From Blasia pusilla (lineage: Eukaryota; Marchantiophyta; Marchantiopsida; Blasiales), in NCBI GenBank assembly GCA_050084515.1, contig CM114272.1:56482001-56546000 (forward strand): a stretch of DNA of 64,000 nt, given 5' to 3'. The notes beneath the pieces are model-generated. The model worked only from the letters and a program-made list of their open reading frames with translations. It did no database searches and was not told the origin of the DNA. Below are positions 47,046 through 60,540 of the stretch, piece by piece. Position 1 is the stretch's first letter, and the number at the start of each line of letters is the position of its first letter. A program made the position numbers and the translations under genes.

Positions 47046-47560
47046 TGTAAAATAAGATCCAATATCTCTCAACACCATAGCTCTCAAATGTGTGCACTCT
47101 CACATATCTCAATGTCAAACCAAACCCACTGACCTAATGAGAGGCTTGGGTTACATACACAAGGCAAGCAAGACCATAGCTCCGCCGCCTCATGCCAAGA
47201 GGTTCAACAAAGAGAGAATGAGCTCTCAAACTCTCTCTCCTTGAGGTACACCTCTCCCCTCTCCCAAGCTCTCACCATGGTAACCTATGCTCCCAAGTCA
47301 CCTCCTTGGCTCTTGACCTGATGTAGGAGGTCAAGGGCCACTTACCAAAAATACAAAGTTGATCATGTGCTCAAAATAGTCTTTACCTAAAATAGTAAGC
47401 TCCTCAATATGGCTCCAAATGAGCCGAAACGAAGGGGAAATCTGCTCTCTCACGTTTCCCGAGGCCTCAGCAGGTCATCCTTGACCTACTGATGCCTCTC
47501 CGCCACTACTCACGAAGGCACTCTACTAGATCTCACTGATCTATCCTAAAAGACGCGATA
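47046..47560 (-). repeat. 5' LTR of the DNMT gypsy
   Basis: 515 bp. The minus strand starts TATCGCGTCTTTTAGGAT (the other copies have TGTCACGTC) and ends ATTTTACA. It matches 16474-17000 across its length with about 10% difference by eye and two or three small indels. Confidence 0.82.
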
Positions 47561-50500
47561 AAGGATATAAAGAAACATAATGAGTAACTTGATAAATATC
47601 ATATCTAAGGGACAAAAAAGTTATTTTTTATATAATAGCTAGTGTAGAATTTAGGTCTAAGTAAGTGGAACTCAAGAAGAAGCAACTCAGTGATTGAAGA
47701 ACAAAGTTATCCACACTAGTTAGTAAATATAGGAAATTGAGACTATGATGAAGAATGTGAGCTTACCCCACCAAGAGATTATGAATGGGTTTCTCAATGG
47801 AGAGTGATGCATGACACTTTAGACGTCAAACATCTATTAGTGCTGAAATTTACAAAGTAGCCTAGAAAACATAACAAAAAGGAACAACAAAGGGCAACGA
47901 GGACAAAAACCTTATCATGATTGAACTTATCATCACGTTAAATAGATGAATATACACTCCAAGACACAACTACCACCAAATTACTCAAGTAGCAGCTAAC
48001 ACCATATATTCAAATGCAAGTTGCAAATGAGAAGAAGAAGAAGAAGAAGAACCAAGAGATTTGGACTAAGCTGGAAAAGAAAGTGTGGAAGAATTGCAAA
48101 GTGTTGAAGAGCATGTTCGCCCCTTGAACAATGGAAGTGTGTGGAATGGAAATGATGTCATATATAAATATAAGACGTAATAGCCACTAGATGTAAAGAT
48201 TTTCCAATCGCATGCAAAAATTGATTAAGACTCCTAAATCACATATGAATCTATAAGTGCATTAGTTGTATTAAGCATGACACAAGATATATATCCTCAC
48301 GATTTTAAGAGTTGTGAGAGAAGGTGCATATGTGCATGTAACATTTGTATGAGGTTACAAACTAGCAATGAAAATAACAATGGTAAATTCTTTGAATCAT
48401 TCAAACAAAGTTTATGGCGGAGGCTTACAAATCCAAGCTAGTCAATAATATTATCGTAGAATAGTTTCTTGATTTTCTAACTCTTCTCCTTGGGACAATT
48501 GTCTTTTTTGAGGCTCGTGTATAGAAATTTAAATTTTAAAAGGTTGCATTGCCTCCATGGAATTAAAAATTCAAACATCAAATTTATGTCAAGTTGAATG
48601 TATATAATATGTGTTTGTGTGGGATTAACATTTTTAACTTGTCCCTTGAGGGTTTAGGGCCTCTTAGAATCTGTTTAAATAAAATATTTTGGAGGGTATG
48701 ATTATCATAACTTGTGTTTTGGACATGCATCTTAATATTATTGTTGCATGCACTAGCGACACATAACCAAGTGGTCGAGCTACATGGGTTTGCCCATCCA
48801 AAAAGAAGAAGACAATGTGGAGCCCCCCCCATGAGGCATTTATATTAGGACCTGTTTGTAGATTCCGTAATGACATACATTAGTTCTTCACTTTGGGTCG
48901 ATTAGTTTCTTCTCTTATAGAAATGGGTGCTTTTTGGAATTGTGATTTATGACATTTTAGATTTAGATTTTGGTGGTTTGACTTTCTACCCTTTTTCTCG
49001 TGTGGGGGTAGGACTTTGATTGGAGAGTATAAAATGAGTATGGGTGACAAGTTCATGTTGCGGAAGATGATAACATTTGAGGAAGTTTGGTTGGTTTCTT
49101 GTAGCCAAGGGTTTAATTTCCATGTCATGATTTTAGACCTTAGAAGGATTTTTGTTGTAATTTGGTAGGTTTCTTGTAGTTGAGGTGTTAATTTTGGTAT
49201 TTTTATTTAAGATAATAGAGGGATTTTCTTCATGTTTGCAAAGGTTATGTGCAATAAGTGAAAAGACCACATGAGTTCATTTTTTCATGAGAGCTAGACC
49301 ATCTTGAGGTTTTATGTGGATAGCGTGAGAAAAATCCCTTTTATATTGTGGAATATGATACTTGAGTTCTCACGAATAACAGGAACTCCTTTGGGCCAAA
49401 AACTCTCAACATAAAGCATAACGCTCCTCAATCATGATGTTTCCTAGAGAGTGGATGTGGATCGAAGTTGTCATATTGGGGAAGAACCAATATTTTAATG
49501 TAGTTTGGGTTCTTGTAGCAAATAGTTCATTTCATTGGGGTTGTGAATTTTGATATTAGGGATATTTTCCTCATTTTTTTGGGCTTTACTCAGAGAGGTG
49601 TGTATGCATGACACTAGGAAACATATGTCTATTATTATCCCTACAACACATAAATACATATAATATGGGAACTATCTCAATAAAATTAAATGCATGAAAA
49701 GAAAAATCAATAGAGAAATTCTAAATTTGAAGTTCACATCTTCGTAGGAATTGACCATTGATCCTTTCGCATGAATACATCATGATGTTTCATTACAAAA
49801 TATCAAGTTGTGCTTGATCTTGTTTGAAAAAATCTGAGAAGTTGGGAGTTTCCTACACATTTATGTGAAATTTGCAAATTTTGGAAAAGAACTTTTTCCA
49901 CGACTTTAACAAAAGTATACCTTGCTCAAAGTCACTTCATGTTGACAAGTATGGATATTTTATTCATTGAAAACCATCTGATAAGGGATCAAGAGTACCT
50001 TGAGTATGAAACTACTAGAACTCCAACAAGTTGCTCTCATGAATATTTGTACAACTTAGTGATGGAGCCTTATAAGCCCAAGTACCTCCAAGAAGGAATT
50101 TTCCATAGAAGGAGTGCCACACTACAAGATAAATTAGGGTGACCTACACTCGCACCTTATACTCCACTAGAAGGAAACAACGATGGTTTGGCTACCATAT
50201 ATGAATCCTTAAAAATCATATGTAAGATACAATGACCCACAACTACTAACAAAGGGAGTTAAAAAAAAATTCACGTCATAAATATGATATTTATCTTGTG
50301 ACTCCAAAATATCATTGCACGGAGAGTACTTTACATTTAATTATATTTAAAAAAAACACAACCATTTATTCATTATTAAGAAGTATTTCATGTCATTATC
50401 AAAATGTTACATCATCTAGTTGATATGTATTATGGTCAAAATCATGGGGTTGAGTCATTGGAATGATCTTTTTATGTCATATTGGGAATGTGGAGGGAAA

Positions 50501-51124
50501 ATTTTCTAAATTTCAATCATAATTTTTCTATGCTACATCATCTTCTACAATCATTCTTTAAAAAAATTTAATAAGTTGAACTAAAAATCATCTTTAACGC
50601 TGAGTTCTTTTTGGCATATTTCAATTAATGGATGCTAGACTAAGTGAAATCACATTACACGATCAATATGGTTGGGCATTCATTCACTTGAAAAAAATAG
50701 AAAGCGAGGAAATCATTGAAATCTATTATAAAACTTGGAGATGCAAAGTGGCCTAATTCGTCCGTACGCTCAGAGAAGAGCTTCGATGGAACTTGAACAT
50801 GGAGATAACTCCACATTCGAGAATGCGCTACCGCTGCGGCTCCCGACTATTTCATTACTCGGCAAACTAAGGTTTTTTAACCTATTTTTCTTTATTTCTA
50901 TTAATAGACAAATATTGCATGAGGGTGCCCCGCACCATGACGCAATATACGGTTAGATAATCCTAGTAACGCTACTCCATAAACCATCTACGTCATATTA
51001 CTATTACTCCTTCAACGTTTAAGTCAGAAAAATCAATGTAAGCTTGTCCTCATACAAGGGGGACGATCAGATTAATGGTGCTCAGACAAGTGGATGTTGA
51101 GAATCCAACAATTCACTGAGGTCA
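47561..51124. other. AT-rich intergenic sequence
   Basis: No gene supported. A (GAA)7 run is at 48031-48051. A 65-bp repeat of 19735-19800 is at 48650-48715. ORFs such as 49939-50142 show no domain. Confidence 0.5.
48031..48051 (+). repeat. (GAA)7 microsatellite
   Basis: Seven GAA units in a row. Confidence 0.95.
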
Positions 51125-51483
51125 CAAGGTTGCATATGGACAAAGTCACAAAGTTTGTGTCGACAAAGATATCCATATTTGTGGACTTACATAAGTCCTA
51201 TAGGACTTGTCTATATGGGTTGCATCTTCCCCTCCCCCTTATTTCCCATCCCCCCTCCACCACTTTCCTTCGTGATTCACACTTTTTCTTGTTTCTTCCT
51301 CCTTCCACCTCTACTCCCAGTGTCTCCTTCCTCCCTTATTGCCACGCCCTTGCCTTGCCTTGATTTCCACCATGAACTATAAGTGTGGGCCCCACCTTTT
51401 GCAATTCATGTCCGGAAACATGTTCAACCTTGTCCGTCCATGCCCTTCATAGGGACGAAATTGTCCATTTTTGTGCAACTATG
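51125..51483. mobile_element. MITE-like element, CAAGGTTGCAC family, copy 6
   Basis: Ends CAAGGTTGCATATGGACAAA and TTTTTGTGCAACTATG (359 bp). The C/T-rich core and CATGAACTATAAGTGTGGG are the reverse complement of copy 4 (27076-27383). The 75-89-codon ORFs inside are repeat-derived. Confidence 0.7.
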
Positions 51484-52034
51484 TAAGATTATGATGGTGT
51501 TTTGGAAAATATTCCCAAAAAAATAAATCTCAAAGTCACTTAGATTAATACGATAAGTATAAAAGTATAGATACTTCTATCCTCTGGACCTAATTTGATG
51601 AGTAGTCATGAAATTCAAAGACTTTTGGGATCAAGTAGTTACACACATTACTTGATGAGTTATGAATTATGGAGGGTCGAGATATTATGACTCAAGAAGT
51701 CATGAATATTTTTGAAATTCAAGATTCATAAATTATTACTCGGTAAGTCGAGAAAACATCTTAATTTATTTACATATTTAAAATTCAAAGATCCATCTAT
51801 CTTATGAATCCCGTTGCATATATGCCCAACTACTCATTGGAAAAAAATAGTCATCAAATTTATAATACTAAGTTATGAAATTTTGGACTTCAAATTTACA
51901 TATACACATTACTTCCAAAAGAGAAACCCTATAAGGAATGAAGGGGATGTTTTATTATCCTTATTATATTGAACTAAACAAAGATTTTTAAGGGCATATT
52001 CGCATTAAAGTAGCTATGTATCACCTCCATTCTT
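51484..52034. other. AT-rich intergenic sequence
   Basis: Nothing recognised. Confidence 0.4.
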
Positions 52035-52640
52035 AATGAACTCTACATGAAGAAACTACTCGAGTTATCCCAAGTCCTTCAAATCATTGATGAACTCTTT
52101 GGAATTAAACTTTTATTTGTTGTATTTGTTGTTTGGTACTACCAATCACAATAAAATTATCAACATAAAGAATGATCAAAACCATATATGCTTCAACTCT
52201 TGGGAATAGATTGAAAACCTTAAGTACAAAACTTAAAATCCATTTTTCCTTCGAAACTCAGTTATCTTACCATATGAAGTTCTTACATCTTGTTAGAGTC
52301 TAGAAAGAGCATTTATCATATTGCATTTAATAGGATGATAATTTGGATGTTGATATTGAAGAGGCTAGATTATGTAGAGTTCCTCCTCCAATTTTCCATT
52401 GATAATAGCTTTATTGAAATCCATTTGAAATATTCTCCATCCTTCACTAGTTGTTAGTTCTATAATAGTGTTGACTCTTACGATATCCGTTATAAGATTG
52501 AATTTCTCCTTATAGTCCAAATTATATTGTTTTGCATATCCTTTGACTACTAACATGTCCTTATATCTATTGATACTGCCATACAAATTATGTTGCTCCT
52601 TGAATACAAATCAAAATCCAAGTGCCTTCTTGGCATGTGC
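52035..52640 (-). pseudogene. Ty1/copia reverse transcriptase fragment
   Basis: The minus strand reads GSINRYKDMLVVKGYAKQYN and LDYKEKFNLITDIV (copia RT start, usually RYKARLVAKGY and YEETFAPV), then WRIFQMDFNKAIINGKLEEELYI. Downstream, VLIILYVDNFIVIGSTKQQI carries the catalytic YVDD as YVDN. This is the RVT_2 domain of a copia pol. Multiple stops and the Asp-to-Asn change show it is dead. No LTR, integrase or RNase H was recognised beside it. Confidence 0.82.
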
Positions 52641-55539
52641 AAGATTAACCAACTCTGAAGTTTGTTGCTTCTTAAAGCTCGCGAGCCCTTCATTCATGAC
52701 TTCAACCTAGTACCGCTTTTGAATTCAATGAAGTGCGTCTTCAAGAGTGCATACTCTTGTATTTGAAGAGTTTCCACTTCTAATAACATCAAATAAAGGT
52801 ATAATCAAATTTATTGCGGCCTCTAAAAACCATCTTATACTCTAAAATGGTTATTTCTGATTTTGGAGAGCCGTAATTTTTTTTATCCATATATGCAACA
52901 ATTTTCAACTCTCAATAACTATACTATGCATAGCCCTATACTGTTACAACAATCATAATGAGTTTCATAAAAATGCATTATAGGGTGGTATTTACTAGAG
53001 CAAAGGTGCCTTTTGATATAGTAAATATCACCATAAGGATGGCCAACCCATCATATAGCAACGTGGCATCACAAATCTATGTTGTAGATCTCGGTTCAAA
53101 ATCTCATAACAAAAAATGTATGGCATGTGTCTCCGTCACTCCATGATTGACAATGAGGAATTTTCTAATGTGAGAAAATGTCACTTGCTGGCTCTCACTT
53201 GGCCTTTGTTGAAAGTCCTTTTAACTCTTCAAATTTTTGGTATGCATATCTCAATAGTTCCTCTGCAAGTGTTGGTAAAACTTGGTTTTTGAGTTGAATC
53301 TAGGTGGTCCTCTACCACTCAATTTCAGTACGTCACTAAAATCATGGACATCATTTGCCTTTGATCGAGGTCCTAATGATAGGGGTATGTATAGTCACAA
53401 TCGTTAACCCTTTATATGCCTCGTAATCGCTAGTGGACACATCACTTGGAGTCTAATATTTCTCCATACCTTGAGCTCTACCATATGAAAAGAATGAAAC
53501 TCACCATAGTCATCAATAAAAGGCCCTTCTAAACACCAGAACAAATTAACCCCTTCTAGGCCATGAAAGGGTTGAATAATGTTTGAGTCCATATTTTATG
53601 GAAATCACACCATATACCAAAATGTAGCTAAAATAATCCAAATAAATTATGGCCATTTCACTTTAAAAAAATTGGGTGCTCCTTAAGCCCTATGTTGTCA
53701 ATGGATTCCCATATGACATATTTAACACTCATAATCATTTAAATTATCTTTCTATCCAATGATGATGATGGTGATGATGATGATATAAATTGAAGCTTTA
53801 GTAATTATTTACAAGAAGATCCTCGATAACTCACTACAATGTGTGTAGATCCATTACTACTCAAACTATAATTTTCTTCTAAATCCTAGAAAAATGACAT
53901 AATGATAATTCTGCCTCATGCTCTTGAGCCTCCCACATTCCTAATTAGATCAACTAAGCTATTAACAATATTGGACTATCCATAAGATCCCTACTTGAGC
54001 AACTATCCTACACCCACAAATATGCTATATGCTCAAGGGGTCTATACTCAAAACCCTCATCCCCACTCTTTGCTATCATGACTCTGCTCTCACTCAACTG
54101 ACCCATTACCTCTACATGGTATATCTATAGTTTTAGACGATACGCAACACACTCAATGACAAAAGACAAGTATAGGAAAATACTTCCAATGCGTAACTTG
54201 AATACACACAAGAAATCAAACATCCCTTGTATGGGTAATGGATCAACCAATCAACATCTAGATGCATATGAAAATATATAGCACTCCATAGCAAACCGTT
54301 GCCATGGGTAAGTTGGCGTAACATTGGCATGGATTGGTGATTCAAAACTCAACTTCCAACTTTAATTGGATTGGAATGTCGTTGAAAATTCTAGAAAAAT
54401 CATGTTGGGATAATTGCTTCCAAAAGTGAGACGTAAAATAGGCCATAAAAGTCCATCACAAGGTTAAAAAAAGTGAAGAAAAACACTTTAGAAGGATGCA
54501 CCATAGAAAACAACCAAAAAAAATCTCATTGGAAAATGCACTATCGAAAACTTTCCGAAAATGAGCCACCTATAAAAAATTTCCACTGCCTCAATCTTGC
54601 CATGTCCAACATAAGTTTTTGACATGCGGTTGCATGGGTTTGACATAGGGTGTGACAATTTTCAATTTTTTATTGTCCATCTCATATTTTTCTTAGAAAA
54701 ATCTCATTAATTGTTGGCAACATTTGCATTGGACATAATTATTACTATCCCTAGCTTTTGATACCATCCCCATATTATGTTTCCATTAACAAATAAAAAA
54801 TGGGTAGTGCTTCCGCGTAGTGCATTCTAAAAAAAAAAAAAAAACTAGGGAACACGAGGTCTCCAAGGTCTCCAACGAGGCAATTCGATTGCCTATGTGC
54901 ACACAAAGAATTATCCTCAACCCCCCTCATATCTTTCTCATGGAAGATCCGATTAAAAATTGCTTACTCACAATGATACATAATATCTTCAATCCACATC
55001 CACCCTCCAAAATGAAGGAATCCAAGCTCCTACCAAACCCTAGAATAAAGATTGCTTCCCAGTCTCAACATGAGAAAGATAGCTCTTGGAAGCCATCCTC
55101 TTACCTTACATACCCTTGGAAAGAGTCTAAAGTGACCTCCCCTCCCATCTCCCTTCCCAAGAAAATATAGCCACAAACAGTAGCATGTGCATATAGGTTA
55201 CGAGATGATTGTTGAACAAGTCCACAAGTCATCCAACCCAAATTCTAAACGTAAGAGAATTATTGAAAGTATCAATTCGGACGGACACAATGACGCTCAT
55301 ATAAACTTCATCCTCATCCAACCATTCACGACAAAGATGGGACCGAAAACACAATATACCCGTACCTCATTAACAAAATCTAACCATAACACTTGACCAA
55401 CTATTACGTGACATAAAAAGATAGGTTAGTAATCACGAAAACCCCACTCAAGGATCCCATAATTCACTCCTTACTATCCAAGTAAGCAATCTTCCTCATC
55501 TTGAAGTACCCACAAAAGTGGTAAAAGCGAGCAGACAAA
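52641..55539. other. AT-rich intergenic sequence
   Basis: No supported gene. A short (GAT/GATG)n run is at 53758-53785 and an A-rich run at 54829-54844. ORFs at 54820-55396 are Lys/Ser-rich with no domain and may be further decayed LINE sequence. Confidence 0.45.
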
Positions 55540-55850
55540 GGATGAGATTCTCATGGTCGAATAAGAAAGGAAAGGAACCAAACAAACATAAAAACTCCTC
55601 TAAGCAAAAGATGAACCTCAATCAATATGCAACATGGAACACCCATCTGAAAAAAAAGAGAGGGGGGAACTCAAAAAGTCAAGAATCCAAAGGCCAGAAT
55701 CCATCCTAAAAACGAAAAAAGAAAACATTATCCTTGTGGACTAAACTCACCACCAACAAAAACAATATCAAACAACACTCCTCTAACAAAGCTGACACAG
55801 AATAAGGCAATAGAGCCCTCCGTAATAACTAACACTTCTCCCTAAACTAG
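55540..55850 (-). mobile_element. diverged LINE 3'-end fragment
   Basis: On the plus strand the order GGAACACCCATCTGAAAAAA, GGGGGGAACTCAAAAAGTC, AAGAATCCAAAGGCCAGA parallels GGAAAACCCATCGGAAGTAC, GGGGGACTCAAAGAGTCAAA and ACCTTAAGGCCACAACAGGA at 38716-38790. This is the same family, older and more diverged. Confidence 0.45.
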
Positions 55851-55929
55851 TAGTCCATATTTTCTGATTTATCCTCATCTATCTATCCTATTCCTATATT
55901 TCTTACTTCCTCTTCTCTCAACTTTAGTG

Positions 55930-56250
55930 CCTTCTCTTTCTCTTTATGGGTGCATGCACGATCACCCAACGGTCAGTGGAATATTGCTGTTGCTTAGTGT
56001 GCCGACGCGTTCTCCAACGGTCAGCGCGGTATATAATGGCGCGGCTCGCTCGGGCTATCAATCAATCAGAGCCTCCAGACCTGGAGGCTCTGGTTTGTTT
56101 AGTACTGGACTTTCGCTGGAGAACCGTAGCTTGGGAGGCGCAACTTCCTTCTCCCTCCGACAGCCATCGCCATCATCTCTCTGCGTCATGAAGGATCCCC
56201 CCGTACGTTCGTACCCCCGGTGTGGGGAAAAGGAAAGAGAGGGGAGAGAG
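55930..56250 (+). promoter_or_regulatory. GC-rich segment with TATA box
   Basis: A CpG-rich interval in AT-rich surroundings contains GGTATATAATGG at about 56028-56039 and, downstream, pyrimidine-rich leader-like DNA and an ATG at 56188 (MKDPPVRSYPRCG...) in a 36-codon frame. This could be a promoter, but no gene body was recognised after it. Confidence 0.25.
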
Positions 56251-56897
56251 AAAGATGGAGCTCTGCCAAGAAGGATGTCAGGGGAATCAATTAATTAATT
56301 AGTTTTCTAGTGAGCGTCTGGTGAAGTCGTCCGTCCGTCCCTCTCATAGGCGACGAGCTTCCGCTGGGCGTTGGTCTTATTTTTTAATCTTTTTACTTCC
56401 CTTGTGGAGTGGGGTTTGTTGAGGCTATGAGTTTCTAAAAACAAAATTTGCTTCACTGCTGCAGGCCATGAAATTAATTTTTTTTTGGTTTCCTCATATC
56501 TCTTTCCCCTTTCCTTTTTCACGTCTTATCCGTAGAGAATTCTGAGGACAAGGGTGGTAGGTAAGAGGAGGGATTTTGTGAAACCATCCTCTTGTAGTAG
56601 TATAGATATAGATTAGTGGAAGGTTGAGTATTGAAGGCAGAGTAAGGTATGAACACTTTAAGATGTTCGTCCCATGTGATTCTATGACGAATCCAAGAAA
56701 GGACTATGTATTGGTTGGAAATTTTATATAGTTCATATTAGGTTTTTACGACTCTTGTGTCGCCAATATATAATGCCCATGAGGTGGGTCCCTGAGGGGC
56801 TCCAATGTCTATCGCAAGGGTGGTGAATTGGTGGGATAATATTCAAGAAAGTCTTGGCTTGACATGGATGGTGAACTAGATGTATCATGTATTAGAT
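56251..56897. other. no gene seen
   Basis: Short unrecognised ORFs; CCGTCCGTCCGTCC at about 56328-56341. Confidence 0.4.
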
Positions 56898-57071
56898 ACT
56901 AGTGGGCAGCCCGTGCCATGTACGGGAGTGAAAAGATTAATTATGTTTACACAAATTTTTTTTCTTGCTGCCCGTCGAGGGGGAAACATTTTCTTGCCAC
57001 CCGATTGCCACATGTCAAGCATAGAGGTGTTTGCAAATCAAGAAGGCACTCTTCAATAATATATATAGATT
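56898..57071 (+). repeat. short hairpin-headed repeat, copy 3
   Basis: ACTAGTGGGCAG followed by the palindrome CCCGTGCCATGTACGGG and, at the far end, CAATAATATATATAGATT. It shares its first ~100 bp with 2037-2200 and its overall layout with 41006-41089. Confidence 0.5.
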
Positions 57072-59145
57072 AGGTTAAGAATGTGTGTACCATTTATAAA
57101 CCGTTGCATCAATGTGGATTCACTCAACATCAAGATATGAGGGGAGGGAAGGAACATGCGTCTTATTTATAAATCAATACTTTGAATTTTCCACATAATG
57201 AACAATCATTAGCAATAAGCTTCCCCTCATTGTGAGAAAACCTAGTGTCCCTTTCCAAAATCCCCTTTCTAAACCTCATTTCAAGACGACTTCCTTTTTA
57301 ACCTTTGAAAGAGAGAATTACTCAAAGGGATGTCATATGGCCCCGCAATGGCCCTCAAGAATATCCTTGTTTGGTGATATGTCCTATGGAAAATACTAGT
57401 TAAGATGGTTGTTTGCCTTGGGTGGAGAATAACCCTAAACCCTAGAGCCTTCCACAATATTTTTATGGATCTTATAAGTAGAGAATAACACATACATTTA
57501 ATGCTAATGATAAGACATCCCAAAATTGTGTAGTGGAGGTTTAGAGCCTCCAATAAAGGAACGAGGATGTGACTCAATGCAAGCCGGTAGATAATATTAT
57601 AGAGAAAATGGGATTTAAACATGGGGAGTATGGACTTGTCATTTTTCCTTTCCTTTCCTTTCCTTATATGCTATGTTTGTGTGTCCTTGTGCTCTATATC
57701 CCCTACCTTCCTCTCATGTTTCTTTGTTTCTTGCCATAATCATTTGTTGATTTTCTTCGTCCCATTTACTTGTTTTTTAGACTTCTCAAAGATTTTATGA
57801 AGTGCCCCTACGAGGAACTACTGATTCCAAAGTGGATCCCTTAGAACGTTCGGTGTTACAAATGCGGCACGCCTCTTCACTTGTGCCATATGAAAAACAC
57901 ACACTCCCAAATACCAAATAGGCTCATACCACTAAAATATTTTACCATCATTTTATTTGATGCATATCTCAACAAGTACCCAAGTATTCCCTTGGGGTTA
58001 TGATAATTCCCCATGATATCTCAAAGAATTATAAGACATAAATAAAAGAAGATGGGGACCCATCATAAGTGCAAGAATGGGAAACTCTTTTTTTTAACAT
58101 AAAGAAAACCCTCCCTAAGATTTAACTTAACCTCTTATAGCATAAAAAAATATGAACTATAAAATTTAATCTCATGTAATTTATCTTATTATTGCATACC
58201 ATCTCTATCGATTTGGAAACGTTAGTTATTTGATGAATGCCATTTTGGAGAAATATGACATATCTATATTACTATGTGAGAGTGCCCTTTGATTTTCACA
58301 CACCTCAACCAAAAACATCTCTTGCACTCTCAACGGAAGGATGATTTGGTGTTCAACCAATAAAATGTTCGAATTATTTTAAATTTTTAATTAAAAATTA
58401 TAAAAATAATTTTAATAAACCATAACTAATTAAAATAACCCAATCCAATCAGTATTCGTAGAGTAATATTTTAAAATTCAAAACATCACACACATATGTT
58501 TTCACAAATATGTATTCTTTTGGTTTAACTCCTTTCTAGTTATCTTGAAATGACCACATCACCTCTCACAAGATATTTGATAGAATATTTTAATGTTCAA
58601 ATTTATTAAATTCACTTGTACATTATTATAACACACGTGTGAAATATAACACGTGTGGATTAAAGCTCCCCACCCTACGTAGGTGGAACTTGGAGCAACC
58701 TTGGTCTAGTTAACCAAGGTGTCTTTGAAGATTTTCCGTAACTGAAACTTATCTTGGTGCTTGCCATCAGCTCCTTCGTACCATTTACAGTTCATGTGGC
58801 TCTCTCTACGTTGTTGGTGGTTACATACTTAATTTAATATTCCGTCCAACTGACCGTTCTTCTAATTTCATTATTTCTGTGACATTGGTGGGAACATAAA
58901 TTTTTTGCCTTGCCCAGGCTGTAACTCATACAAGGTTATCTACATGATATTTAACCCGGTAGTTTATGACGAAGAATTATTACTTTTAATTTTTTTCACC
59001 ATATTTATCTTTACCAACACGAAAGCGGATTCTAGGTGCTCTAAGGAAACTTATTAATTTTTTGTATACAACATGGTCTAAACGTTCCCCGTCGGCATGC
59101 TGCGTAGCATGCAGGTAGCCGCCATTTTCCTGACCGGAGAGCTAG
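57072..59145. other. AT-rich intergenic sequence
   Basis: A (CCTTT)n run is at 57646-57664. The 113-codon minus-strand ORF at 57281-57622 is hydrophobic/basic and unrecognised. Nothing else supported. Confidence 0.45.
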
Positions 59146-59470
59146 CTAAATTTGGAGATCGGCCAGGCCAGGCGCGGGACGGAGAGAGAGAGAGAGAGAG
59201 CCAGCTAAATTTGGGGATGTTTCTATCTCCAGCCCGTAGCCAGAGCTAGAGAGCGAGAGATCTAGCTAAAGTTACTCTAGATCCATGAAGGAGACATATA
59301 AATCTGGCTAAAGCGGCGATCAGTCAATCGAGGTGCGGGCTGGAGACCGAGAGAGCTGGCTAAAATGGTGAACTAGTTCGTGACTGTTGATCTAGGTGCG
59401 GGCTGGCGAGAGAGATCGCTAGCTAAATCTGGTGATCCGTCAATCTATCTGCGGGCGGTTGGTCGGTCGG
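59146..59470 (+). repeat. degenerate ~65-70-bp minisatellite upstream of the GH17 gene
   Basis: The pattern GCTAGCTAAATTTGGTGATC, then a CAGTCAATC/GTGACTGTTGATC-type word, then GTGCGGGCTGG and a GAGAGAGA run recurs about four to five times, ending in (GGTC)4 at 59461-59478. It begins where GC content rises sharply, about 1.4 kb before the TATA box. Confidence 0.7.
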
Positions 59471-60540
59471 TCGGGCAGTCAGTTTATGTGCCCACCAGTT
59501 GCCGTCCGTTCCAGAATCCCAAGGCCGCGAAGTTGAAGCGCGCTCGATGATGTCGCTCGGAAGTAATAAAGACGGCATGGCGGTAACTGGATGCGAATGC
59601 GGCTGCGATACCGAAAGGTCCCGGTGTACGTAGACTGGAAGATGACCGGCGAGAGCCGGGGCCTTGGCTTGGAGCCGAAGGCTTCGTTCGAGTGTAGAAA
59701 TTGTAGGCGCACTAGAGAACGAGACTACTACATAAATAATGAGTAATAATAAAAATGGAGGAAATCTATTCAGGGGTTCGAGACCGCCACCCGTACGTCG
59801 AAATGCGCTGGTCGTTCTCTACTTCTGAGGAAAAACGACAATAATGAACAGGAGTAACCGCCACCTGTGCGTCGCGTACCGCTGTCAGCCCAGCCCACAC
59901 ACTTCTCCAAGCGGTGAGAGCTTTCCGTTGAGTGTCTATTCGTTCGTTCCCCCCTAATTCGCCTACGGCTCTACCGAAGAAGCGATCTCTGGCAACCGCT
60001 CTCGCGTTGCGTTCGCCCCCCCACTCCCAACACAATCCGATCATGATAATAATAATCGTCCCCACTAAAAACGCGCTTTGCGAGTCAGTTCCGTTCAACG
60101 ACAGCAGTGTTGACCCTTTCCCGCATCCCGATCTACCGTGCTCCGCCGTGCCATTCTTTCTATGCGATAGCCTGCCGTTGCTCGGTAAGCTTTTGTCGTT
60201 GCAATTTTCCTCCCGCGGTGGCGAGGTAGCGCCGATTGCAAAGGACAACACGGCATCTCGGGGGAGACGCGCACATCGCACACTGTGGTTGCGATGGGGA
60301 CGTGGTAAAGCCTAGCGCAGGCTGTCTAGAGCTCCGTGACTGTGACGGTGTTGTTCTGGTTCTATTCTGGCTTTGGTTGCATTTGGTGCTGGTGGTGGGG
60401 GAGGACCGGCGAGGAAGGGGATTTTGCCCCACCGCCACCACCGCGTTTCTATTCCTCCTCGCCTTCGTTGCGTTTTTCTCTTGGGGGCCTGAGCTCACTT
60501 TTGGCTCGGGGATGGGACCGCTTGAAAGCAGCGGCGGAAG
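59471..60540. promoter_or_regulatory. GC-rich upstream region of the GH17 gene
   Basis: CpG-rich sequence with overlapping ORFs on both strands (for example 171 codons, minus, 59766-60281), none with a domain or a homologous copy. It sits directly upstream of a TATA box and leader, so it is read as promoter-proximal DNA. Confidence 0.45.

Larger units (their letters stand above)
41326..47560 (-). mobile_element. DNMT/PHD-type Ty3/gypsy element, 5' portion
   Basis: Minus strand, from right to left: 5' LTR (47560-47046), long leader (47045-45540), gag with CCHC zinc knuckle (about 45540-43640), PR (43352-42900), linker, and the complete DNMT3-like methyltransferase (42560-41560). Similarity to the copy at 12425-13060 stops near 41390, at GAGCGTGGTT, and from there to AT-rich flank at 41340 the sequence is different, so RT, RNase H, integrase, PHD and 3' LTR are missing. 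It supplies the gag and leader that the first locus lacks. Confidence 0.9.

Noticed and set aside
57281-57622. 113-codon minus-strand ORF
   Set aside because: Basic/hydrophobic composition with no recognised domain and no second copy in the window; could not be supported as a gene.
59770-59795. GGGGTTCGAGACC, resembling a tRNA T-arm
   Set aside because: No acceptor, D or anticodon stems could be formed around it.
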